DNA of 64,000 nt from Paenibacillus sp. FSL R7-0204 (GTDB lineage Bacteria > Bacillota > Bacilli > Paenibacillales > Paenibacillaceae). This document shows, one piece after another, positions 1 to 7,351 of the stretch. Location: NCBI RefSeq assembly GCF_038002225.1, contig NZ_JBBOCA010000001.1, forward strand, positions 4,836,001-4,900,000. Reading direction: 5' to 3'. Position 1 is the first letter of the stretch. The number at the start of each line of letters is the position of its first letter. Position numbers and translations under genes: made by a program. The notes below the pieces were generated by a model. That model saw nothing but the letters and a program-made list of their open reading frames with translations. It did not search any database and had not been told where the DNA came from.

Positions 1-647
1 AGGTGCGGGTTATCCTTAATGGTCTCAGCGAAGCCTGCCATCCGGTCATTGGCCGGAGCAGAGCCTGTAGTTCCCTGCAGCTCCACAATATTAACGTCCT
101 CTGAGGCATCCTTATACTGCTCGGTCAGCCACTTCCCTGCCTTGCGGCCTTCTTCCACGAAATCGGAGCCCAGGAAGGTAACATACAGTGAGGTATCCTT
201 GGAATCCACCGCACGGTCTGTCAGAACAACCGGGATGCCCGCAGCCTTAGCCTCCTTCAGCACCGTATCCCAGCCGGATTCTACTACCGGAGAGAAGGAG
301 ATGACATCGACCTTTTGCTGGATAAAAGAACGCAGTGCCTTAATCTGATTCTCCTGCTTCTGCTGGGCATCCGAGAATTTCAGCGTGTAGCCTGCTTCCT
401 TGGCTGAATCCTGAATGGACTTCGTATTCGCGCTGCGCCAGCCGCTCTCCGCCCCAACCTGTGAGAAGCCGAGCGTGATGTCCTTGGCCTCTTTGGTGGC
501 ATTTGCCGCCGGCGCCTTCGTTGCTGCACTGTCTGTCTTACCCGCATCCGCCGCCGTGTTCCCGCCGTTATTGCTGCTGCATGCCCCTAACAGGGTCATG
601 GACAGGGTCAGGGCCAGCACAGCCCCCACTTTTCCAAGCTTCTTCAT
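1..647 (-). CDS. ytfQ: YtfQ-like sugar ABC transporter substrate-binding lipoprotein (C-terminus cut by window edge)
   Basis: Translation from the ATG at 645-647 gives a lipoprotein signal (MKKLGKVGAVLALTLSM, then lipobox LGAC with Cys23), a Ser/Ala/Lys-rich spacer and a type-1 periplasmic-binding fold. Stretches such as GFSQVGAESGW and QQKQENQIKALRSF closely match what I remember of E. coli YtfQ, which binds galactofuranose. An AAGGAG ribosome site lies just upstream of the ATG. The gene runs off the left edge; the ATPase and permease genes of a CUT2 importer would be expected beyond it. It is divergent from the kinase gene at 917 and shares a control region holding a cre-like site. The sugar is not certain: pentose or galactose-type ligands are also possible in this family. 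Confidence 0.9.
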   Translation of the reverse strand, partial: MKKLGKVGAVLALTLSMTLLGACSSNNGGNTAADAGKTDSAATKAPAANATKEAKDITLGFSQVGAESGWRSANTKSIQDSAKEAGYTLKFSDAQQKQENQIKALRSFIQQKVDVISFSPVVESGWDTVLKEAKAAGIPVVLTDRAVDSKDTSLYVTFLGSDFVEEGRKAGKWLTEQYKDASEDVNIVELQGTTGSAPANDRMAGFAETIKDNPH

Positions 648-818
648 ATCTCCTTATTCCTCCCCCTTGACGTTCACCTTGTTCCGGTGTTGTGCCCATT
701 ATAGAACGCTTACAGAAGAGCATTATACGGGCAGCCTTTGGCGTTTACTTTCTAATTTTGGGTTTATTCCCTCCGAATAGGTATTTTGGTGTACTTTTTT
801 ATTCAAAAGGTGGATATT

Positions 819-834
819 TTGTTTGCGCTTTCTT
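819..834 (-). promoter_or_regulatory. Candidate cre (CcpA) site
   Basis: The minus strand reads AAGAAAGCGCAAACAA, which fits WTGNNARCGNWWWCAW at 15 of 16 positions (the T after the first W is A). It sits between the divergent ytfQ-like gene and the sensor operon, so it could impose glucose repression on either. Identified by eye only. Confidence 0.45.
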
Positions 835-836
835 TT

Positions 837-866
837 TTGTTTCGGTATTCCAATATTTGTTATAAA
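837..866 (+). promoter_or_regulatory. Possible sigma-A promoter for the sensor operon
   Basis: TTGTTT (837-842), an 18-base spacer, then TATAAA (861-866), about 50 bases before the kinase start. The -35 is weak. The adjoining cre-like site at 819-834 would let CcpA interfere. Visual match only. Confidence 0.3.
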
Positions 867-916
867 ATAGAGTTAGGACCGGCATCTACTCTACTTGTGA
901 AAGGGAATTCCCGATA

Positions 917-2719
917 ATGCGGATTACACGCTGGATCTCCTCCAGTCTTAGAGCCAAACTGCTGGCTTTGTTCATAGTGCTGTCCACCATACCGCTGATT
1001 GCCGTCGGCCTCATTTCCTACCAGAAATCCTACCAATCCATTTCCAGTCACAGCAAGGCTTCAAGCATGCTTCAGGCCGATATGCTGGGAACGAATATGG
1101 ACAACCTGTTCAAGGATACCGAGCGTCTGCTGGAGCTTAGCAATAATCCTCAGGTCATCCACTTTCTGTTCTCACAGTCGGAGACCTATCAGGAGGCCAA
1201 GGACATTCTGCAGACCTTCACCCTCTACCGGGACACCTACAAGTATGAGAATGTGCTCAACATCAGCCTGATTAATCTGTACGGCAAAGGCATCAGCGAG
1301 CGCCGGGGAATCTTCCAGTCGGCCAGCAACCCGCTGCGCAATCCGCATTTTCAGGCATTATCCCAGAATCCGGAGCTGATCCTCCGGGTGCCTCCACCGC
1401 TGATTACCGGCTATGACCGGGTAGACGGCTTCACCTACGGGGATGAGGGCGTGATCTCGATTATGAAGGCGGTCAAGCAGCGGATTACACATGAGGTCAT
1501 TGGCTATATCATTGTGGATCTGAACGATTCCTTCATTAAAGAGTTCTGCGACAAGGTGACGATCGGCACTACCGGATTCTTCTACCTGCTGGACGAGCAG
1601 AACAATCCCCTCTATGTCCCTCCTGTGCGGGCGGGGGAGCTGGCCGTTATTCAGGACAACCTGATTCCTGCGGGGGAACGGGGCAGAAGCGGCAGCTTCG
1701 TGCTTCAGACGGGCGGACCGCCCCGGTTCATCGTCCATACCTCGTCGCTGGCGACAGGCTGGACGATTATCGGCATAGCCCCGCTGCAGGAGATTGTGGC
1801 CGAGGCGAACCGGATCAGGCAGCTGATTATTATCAGCGTGGGCTTAAGCATTATTTTTGCAATCACGCTCCATTATCTGCTGACCCGGCGGCTAACCCGG
1901 CCCATCCAGCTGCTCCAGCACAAGATGCGCCTGACCGCAAGTGGCTATCTGGAAGCCAAAGTCAAGCCGGACGGTACCGATGAGATCGCCGATCTCGGGC
2001 AGAGCTTCAACATCATGGTCGAGCAGATCAAAGAGCTGCTGGCCCAGAGCATCCGTAAACAGCAGCAGCTGCAAAAGGCGGAGCTGCGGACGCTTCAGGC
2101 GCAGATTAACCCTCATTTTCTATATAACACGCTGGATTCTATTGTCTGGATGGCAGAAGCGGGGAATCACGATGGCGTGATCAGGCTGGTGAAGGCGTTA
2201 TCCGCGTTCTTCCGGCTTAGCCTCAACAACGGGCGCGACTGGGTACAGATCCGCTCCGAGCTTGCCCATGTGCAGAGCTATCTGATTATTCAGCAGATGC
2301 GCTACCACGACATCCTGGAGTTCAAGGTGGAGGTGGCGGAGGAGCTGCAGGAGTATCCGATTCTGAATATGACCCTGCAGCCGCTGGTTGAGAACGCCCT
2401 CTATCACGGAATTAAGAATAAGCGGGGCAAGGGACTGATCCGCATAGGCGGGTACACCGACGGCGGCACCATTATGCTTACGGTGTCGGACAATGGCATC
2501 GGCATTCCCGACGGGCGGCTTGCGGCGCTGCGGGAATCGGTTGAGCAACCCATCCAGTCGGAGGAACCCGAGGACACCGGCCAGGGCGGCTTCGGCCTGC
2601 AGAATGTGCATCAGCGGCTGCGGCTGTATTTTGGGCCCGAATATGGTATCCGTCTGGACAGCACGGAAGGCTATGGCACACAGATTACGGTTCGCATACC
2701 CAAGAACAGGGGGGTCTAG
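917..2719 (+). CDS. YesM-type sensor histidine kinase
   Basis: A membrane kinase of 600 residues. The first transmembrane helix is at about 15-36, followed by an extracellular Cache-like sensor to about 295, a second helix at about 301-323, a HAMP linker, then the His_kinase domain with QINPHFLYN (phospho-acceptor His400) and an ATPase domain with the N-box ENALYHGIKN. This is the standard YesM/LytS-like plan. The stop TAG touches the next gene, so the two are translationally coupled. With the downstream binding lipoprotein it likely senses an extracellular sugar and phosphorylates the regulator at 2722. The start ATG is preceded by GAAAGGGA. The ligand is unknown; the divergent ytfQ-like importer is the obvious target. 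Confidence 0.93.
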   Translation: MRITRWISSSLRAKLLALFIVLSTIPLIAVGLISYQKSYQSISSHSKASSMLQADMLGTNMDNLFKDTERLLELSNNPQVIHFLFSQSETYQEAKDILQTFTLYRDTYKYENVLNISLINLYGKGISERRGIFQSASNPLRNPHFQALSQNPELILRVPPPLITGYDRVDGFTYGDEGVISIMKAVKQRITHEVIGYIIVDLNDSFIKEFCDKVTIGTTGFFYLLDEQNNPLYVPPVRAGELAVIQDNLIPAGERGRSGSFVLQTGGPPRFIVHTSSLATGWTIIGIAPLQEIVAEANRIRQLIIISVGLSIIFAITLHYLLTRRLTRPIQLLQHKMRLTASGYLEAKVKPDGTDEIADLGQSFNIMVEQIKELLAQSIRKQQQLQKAELRTLQAQINPHFLYNTLDSIVWMAEAGNHDGVIRLVKALSAFFRLSLNNGRDWVQIRSELAHVQSYLIIQQMRYHDILEFKVEVAEELQEYPILNMTLQPLVENALYHGIKNKRGKGLIRIGGYTDGGTIMLTVSDNGIGIPDGRLAALRESVEQPIQSEEPEDTGQGGFGLQNVHQRLRLYFGPEYGIRLDSTEGYGTQITVRIPKNRGV

Positions 2720-2721
2720 TG

Positions 2722-4320
2722 ATGAAGAAGATTATGCTGGTGGATGACGAGATCCTGATCCGCGAGAATATCCGGGAATGCATCGATTGGGAGAAGGAGG
2801 GCTTCCTCTATTGCGGTGACGCTCCCGATGGGGAGCTGGCGCTCCCTATCATTGAAGCGCAGCTGCCCGACATTCTGATTACCGATATCAAGATGCCGTT
2901 CATGAACGGCCTGGAGCTTACCTCTGTCGTCCGCCAGAAATTCCCGCAGATCAAAATCATCATTCTCAGCGGCCATGATGACTTCCAGTATGCCCAGAAG
3001 GCGCTGCGTCTGGGGGTGGAGGACTACTGCCTGAAGCCGTTCAGCGCAGCCGACCTGCTACAGCTCCTGCGTAGCGTCAGCGCCAGAATTGACGAGGAAC
3101 TAAGAATCAGGCACAAATATGCCTACACCCCCGAGAATCTGTTCGCGGATCTGTGCGGAGGCCTGATCAGCACCGCTGCCGCCTACGAAGCGGCGGCACA
3201 GCTTGAGCTGCAGTTAACAGCTCCTTACTACGCCGCCGCTATATTTACTCTGCAACCGCAGAATATGGAGCAGTCTCCGGAGCCTCCCCCCGCTTCACCA
3301 GATGCAGAGGCGCTGTTAGCGGGTCTGCTGAAGGAGGCGATTGACAGCTTCATTTACAAACGCAGCCGCACAGAGATGGTCCTGATCTATAAAGGCAGTG
3401 ATCCGGTCCAGATGAACCAGACTCTGGATGACCTGTGCGCGGCTGCGAAGCATCGTCTAAGGGAAAGCTGCGGGCTGGAGCTGTCCGTCAGCCGGGGCAA
3501 GGTCTGCGAACGTCTTCAGGGCATCCACCTCTCCTATCTGGAGGCCGAGAATGACCGGATGTTCAAGCAGATGTCCAGAATGCATTCCACCGCCATGCTT
3601 GAGGCGTATTATGACCCTAGCGCCCATGGGGTTCTGCTCGACAGAAGCCGGCTGGTCCAGTTCCTGAAGTCAGGCGACCACAGGCAGATGTCCGGCTTCC
3701 TGCTGGAGCTGTCCAAGGAGCTTGAGCAAATGAACTGGAACTCAGGATATGCCTGTTACCTGATGAACGATATCACCCTGGAGCTGGTCCAGACGGCGAA
3801 GAACGGATTCCGTGCAGCTGCGGGCCACGCCGGCATACTCCAAGAATTGCAGACACAGCTGAAGCAAATCTCCAGTAGTGACGATGGCCTTCAGTATCTC
3901 AAACAGTTATACGAGCGGCTATGGGAATGGCGTTCCGAAGGAGCAGACAAGCACCGTGAGCTGATTGACCGGGTGAAGCAATATATCCTTGAGCAATACG
4001 ACAAGGAGCAGCTCTCCCTGAATGACATCTCCAAAGTGGTCAGGGTCAGTCCCAGCCATCTGAGCAAGACCTTCAGTCAGGCGACCGGGCAGACCATCAC
4101 GGAATTCCTGACGGCTACACGTATGGACCGGGCCAAGGAGCTGCTGAAATCCACGGGGCACAAAACCTTTGAAATCGCTTATCTGGTCGGCTATAACGAT
4201 CAGCATTATTTCTCCAACCTGTTCAAAAAAGTAACGGGGATGACGCCCATGGAATTCCGCAGGCAGGGAAATACCGGGGAGCAGCTGCAAACGTTCCGCA
4301 GAGGGGCGGGAAATGCGTGA
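2722..4320 (+). CDS. YesN-type response regulator with AraC DNA-binding domain
   Basis: An N-terminal receiver domain (LVDDE acidic pocket; DILITDIKMP with phospho-acceptor Asp55) is followed by a long middle region of about 270 residues and a C-terminal AraC helix-turn-helix pair ending in the family signature around NDQHYFSNLFKKVTGMTP. The GTG at 2719 and the ATG at 2722 are both in frame; the ATG lies seven bases after a G-run and is preferred. It should be phosphorylated by the kinase just upstream and activate nearby sugar genes. Its last four bases overlap the start of the binding-protein gene (GTGA), so all three genes are made together. Confidence 0.93.
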   Translation: MKKIMLVDDEILIRENIRECIDWEKEGFLYCGDAPDGELALPIIEAQLPDILITDIKMPFMNGLELTSVVRQKFPQIKIIILSGHDDFQYAQKALRLGVEDYCLKPFSAADLLQLLRSVSARIDEELRIRHKYAYTPENLFADLCGGLISTAAAYEAAAQLELQLTAPYYAAAIFTLQPQNMEQSPEPPPASPDAEALLAGLLKEAIDSFIYKRSRTEMVLIYKGSDPVQMNQTLDDLCAAAKHRLRESCGLELSVSRGKVCERLQGIHLSYLEAENDRMFKQMSRMHSTAMLEAYYDPSAHGVLLDRSRLVQFLKSGDHRQMSGFLLELSKELEQMNWNSGYACYLMNDITLELVQTAKNGFRAAAGHAGILQELQTQLKQISSSDDGLQYLKQLYERLWEWRSEGADKHRELIDRVKQYILEQYDKEQLSLNDISKVVRVSPSHLSKTFSQATGQTITEFLTATRMDRAKELLKSTGHKTFEIAYLVGYNDQHYFSNLFKKVTGMTPMEFRRQGNTGEQLQTFRRGAGNA

Positions 4321-5279
4321 GTGTTAACAGGCTTCGGGGATGGTCCGTGGTTCTCCTGCTGCTGACGGCAGGCTTCCTGCTTGGCGGCTGTCTTAAGGCT
4401 GCCGGAGCAACGGATACTCCTCCGATAGGCGCGGGAGATTCCCCGTCAAGCACGAGTGAAGAACCTCCGCTGACCTTCGGCATTATCTACCCTATGGTGA
4501 ATGCCACTTACGAGATGATCACCGGAAAAGCGGAAGAAGTAGCCCGGAAGCATAACGTGGAGCTGCTGGTGCAAGCTCCCGATGAAGCCAATCTGGAGCA
4601 GCAGATCCGCATCATGGAGATGATGATTAAGCGGGGGGTAGACGGCATTGCGATTGCACCGGTGGATTCGCAGGCAATCACCGCCATGATTAACAAAGCG
4701 GCCGCCCAAGGGATACCCGTGGTCTGCTTCGAATCGGATTCACCTGCCAGCCGGAGAGCAGCCTATATCGGGGCGGATAACCGGGCAACCGGCACAGTGA
4801 TGGGACAGACGGTGGAACGTCTGCTAAGCGGCAAAGGAATGATTCTGGTGGAGTCCGGGATGTCCCGGATGCAGAGCACCCGGGAACGTCTGCTTGGACT
4901 TGAGGCTTACCTGACTCAGCATACAGACATCGATGTACTGGAGATCCGCCACAATGACGGCAGTGAGGAGCGGGCTGCCGGGCAGCTGGAGCAGATGATC
5001 TCAGACCATCCCCATTTCAGCGCGCTGGTCAATCTGGATTTTGTCTCCAGCACCAGCTCTGTCCTGGTCTGGAAGGCCAAGGGTCTGAAGCGTTATAACC
5101 TCGCCCTCGGCCTCACCCCTGCCTTGCAGCAGGCGCTGGATAACGGCCAGATTACCCGGGTGATCTCACAGAACGAGCAAAACTGGGGCGAGGATATCAT
5201 CAACACGCTGCTTCTGCAGGCCAAAGGCTTAGACACAGCCAAATGGATCAACACGGATATTGCGATTATCGGGGAGTAG
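4317..5279 (+). CDS. Sugar-binding lipoprotein coupled to the kinase/regulator pair (probable sensory SBP)
   Basis: A 320-residue protein with a lipoprotein signal (lipobox LGGC, Cys25) and a Peripla_BP_4 (RbsB-like) fold: a beta-strand opening LTFGIIYPMV, then GVDGIAIAPVDSQAI and a GADNRATGT segment typical of sugar-binding pockets. The GTG start overlaps the regulator stop by four bases behind a G-rich ribosome site. No permease or ATPase follows: the next gene is convergent after only three bases. The likely role is therefore ligand presentation to the Cache domain of the kinase rather than transport, as in known SBP-LytS/YesM-YesN three-component systems. That role is inferred from gene order; the fold assignment is firm. 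Confidence 0.85.
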   Translation: MSVNRLRGWSVVLLLLTAGFLLGGCLKAAGATDTPPIGAGDSPSSTSEEPPLTFGIIYPMVNATYEMITGKAEEVARKHNVELLVQAPDEANLEQQIRIMEMMIKRGVDGIAIAPVDSQAITAMINKAAAQGIPVVCFESDSPASRRAAYIGADNRATGTVMGQTVERLLSGKGMILVESGMSRMQSTRERLLGLEAYLTQHTDIDVLEIRHNDGSEERAAGQLEQMISDHPHFSALVNLDFVSSTSSVLVWKAKGLKRYNLALGLTPALQQALDNGQITRVISQNEQNWGEDIINTLLLQAKGLDTAKWINTDIAIIGE

Positions 5280-5282
5280 CCT

Positions 5283-6638
5283 TTAATAATCTCCGGCGCT
5301 CAGCTTCAGAATCGTGCCGGTGGAAGCCGGAATGACATCCGCATAACTCCCCAGTCCGAAATAGAAATCGCCACCCTGTTCCTCGAAGGAACGGGCGAAT
5401 GTATCCCGGCTGAAGCGGAAGACTTCACTCCAGTCTTCCCCGGCGGCTGCGAAGCTGGCAGCATTTTTGCGGTAAACAACATTCATATATTGTCCTGAGG
5501 CTTCCTTCACGTAACCGAGCACATATACCGTCTCCCCGCGCTCCAGAATATCCATTGGCACTACAGCAGAGTCAGGCAACTGTTCCTTGCGCACATTCTG
5601 GAAGTTAGTCCCGGCCGAGAACAGTCCCTGGGGGATAGCTTGATGATCGTTATAGATCACCCCTGCAATATAGAGCAGCCGGTCGTTCACCGGGGTCGTA
5701 CGCAGGAGCTTCAGCCATGGCTGGCCGCTGACACCGGGAACATTCACTTCACCCGCTTTGATAACGAAGCTGAGCCCCGGGAACAACTGGGTACTGGTAA
5801 AAGTCAGCTTGGACGTCTGAATCCCCCCGCTGGTGTTCTGCTTGATGGAGGTCATATACCCCTTCTCATTTGCAATTCCCTGGGTCTTCCCTGCCGTAGC
5901 CGAGGAAGCGAACAGTGTGTCGCCAAGCTCGAACAGATTGTAAGCACGCATAATACCGTACTGGGAGACCAAGCCGAAGCGGGTCCAGGTTGCTCCCCTG
6001 TTCGAAGACACGTAAATCAGAGGCCCTTCGTTAGCACCCAGTGCTGCGTAGAGCTTGCCTTTGTAGTACGCCATGTCGTACACATGGATACCTCCGGGAA
6101 TGTTCATGTATTGATCCCAGTGATCTCCGTTCAGCCGATAAAAATTCCCGTAAGCCCACCCCGGTACTCTGGAGTCATGCCCGGGAATATACAGCTCCCC
6201 GTTCAGCACCTTGAAGGTATCGATCTGCTCATCCATGACATAGACATTGGTGGTCACCTTGCCTGTCGCCGGGTTCGTATACGTAACGTCCTGGACAGAG
6301 AATTTATTCTGGGCAAGATCCCAGTAATAGATTGGAACCGGCCCCGCATTGGGCGAAGGCGCATTGTTGCTGCTGTTGCCGTGGCCCAGATAGATTTTGC
6401 CGCCAAAAAGCTGCATGTCCCAGACATTACGCGCGTAAGCCGCTTTCTTGAACGGGCTGCCCAGCACTGTAATGGAAGAACTGACGTCCACAGCAGCCGA
6501 AGCTGCAGCCTCTGACCCGGTAACCTGTCCACTCTGGACAGGCGAAGCCAGTACCTGCTCCCCTCCTGGATATGATACAGCACCCAGCAGCATAACCCCC
6601 GCACACAATCGGCTTATATGTTTTATTACTCCACGCAT
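5283..6638 (-). CDS. Secreted protein of unknown family, possibly a beta-propeller
   Basis: A 451-residue protein with a Sec signal peptide (hydrophobic core AGVMLLGAVS, likely cut after VLA at residue 31). The mature part is rich in short beta-strand motifs with aromatic and Gly residues (GKIYLGHGNSS, GELYIPGHDS, GKLYAALGANEG, YVSSNRGATW), spaced like the blades of a beta-propeller; the last resembles a sialidase-type Asp-box. I see no anchor, catalytic motif or known domain. The ribosome site AGGAGGA lies seven bases before the ATG. It is convergent with the sensor operon with only three bases between stops and no terminator visible there. It may bind or cut plant glycans, given its neighbours, but no function can be assigned from sequence. 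Confidence 0.75.
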   Translation of the reverse strand: MRGVIKHISRLCAGVMLLGAVSYPGGEQVLASPVQSGQVTGSEAAASAAVDVSSSITVLGSPFKKAAYARNVWDMQLFGGKIYLGHGNSSNNAPSPNAGPVPIYYWDLAQNKFSVQDVTYTNPATGKVTTNVYVMDEQIDTFKVLNGELYIPGHDSRVPGWAYGNFYRLNGDHWDQYMNIPGGIHVYDMAYYKGKLYAALGANEGPLIYVSSNRGATWTRFGLVSQYGIMRAYNLFELGDTLFASSATAGKTQGIANEKGYMTSIKQNTSGGIQTSKLTFTSTQLFPGLSFVIKAGEVNVPGVSGQPWLKLLRTTPVNDRLLYIAGVIYNDHQAIPQGLFSAGTNFQNVRKEQLPDSAVVPMDILERGETVYVLGYVKEASGQYMNVVYRKNAASFAAAGEDWSEVFRFSRDTFARSFEEQGGDFYFGLGSYADVIPASTGTILKLSAGDY

Positions 6639-6843
6639 AGTAAATCCTCCTAATCTTTGGAATGAAGCAATGATAAACTAATTATTTGTAAAAAAGAAGC
6701 TGTACAGGAAATATTAGTACTTCTGGTATAACAGCAAGGTAAACGCGTAGCGGCTGGGCTGGGCGGGAAGACCCAGAGTTGCGGGATGCGGGATGCTATG
6801 TATTAGAGAGGATGAATAGTTGAGTAATTCAAGCAGTAAACAA

Positions 6844-7023
6844 ATGGAAAAGTGTATCTTAATTCGCCGGTTTCCGTGAAATGTCCGGAAGCAAGTGGAT
6901 AAACAGCATCTAATTTTTCCAGTTTCGCTACTTTGGATGAAATGGGATAAATTAAGTGTATTTTTTCCAACTGCTATTGTAATAGAGTCTATTGGTTCAT
7001 CAGCAAGTGTACATTATCCAACT
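6844..7023. repeat. Cluster of four degenerate short intergenic repeats (family A)
   Basis: Units lie at 6844-6864 and 6894-6915 in one orientation and at 6950-6972 and 7005-7023 in the other. The clearest reads AATTAAGTGTATTTTTTCCA (6950-6969) and is followed by ACT. The same word, nearly unchanged, recurs at 28651-28673 and 28702-28724. Units are separated by 30-50 bases of unrelated sequence and the two halves of the cluster face each other, so the transcript could fold. Function unknown. Confidence 0.65.
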
Positions 7024-7270
7024 AATTCCGTTCTTGTTAGCCTCCTGTTTCCGGGATCATTAGTATCTGGGTTCGTTCTGTGGGAAGGTACCCTGAAATA
7101 TGACACTGGTCAGTGATGTGCGGGTTGTGTGCGGTGTAAATCGGGGTTACTGTCTGTGATGGATGTGAAGTATGCGCGGAATGTGCGTGTGACGGAATAT
7201 GCAGGACGGGGAGTTGGCGCCCTGTGGAGGTATGCGGAAGTTCATACTACTCCAAAAACCCTCCGGCCAG

Positions 7271-7310
7271 CCAACGTCTATCCCATCTTCCGATGTCTGT
7301 AGACGTTGAC
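7271..7310. terminator. Inverted repeat downstream of the giant GH30-GH10 gene
   Basis: CCAACGTCTA (7271-7280) pairs with TAGACGTTGA (7300-7309), with an inner CATC/GATG pair. On the minus strand it lies about 40 bases after the stop of the 2698-codon gene and a TTTTT run follows about ten bases later. It may be a weak terminator or a 3' stabilising structure. Confidence 0.4.
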
Positions 7311-7351
7311 TGCCATAAGGGTTGTGCTTCTACGTATCTAACTATGGAGTG

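Larger units (their letters stand above)
6639..7351. other. Gene-free gap of about 0.7 kb holding short repeats
   Basis: No convincing gene. The largest open frame here (6895-7116) runs through repeat units and has no ribosome site. The gap holds four degenerate copies of a 20-23 base repeat (6844-7023) and an inverted repeat at 7271-7310 just beyond the giant enzyme gene. Confidence 0.6.

Noticed and set aside
6895..7116. 73-codon open frame in the repeat-rich gap
   Set aside because: It runs through family-A repeat units, has no ribosome site and no similarity to anything seen.
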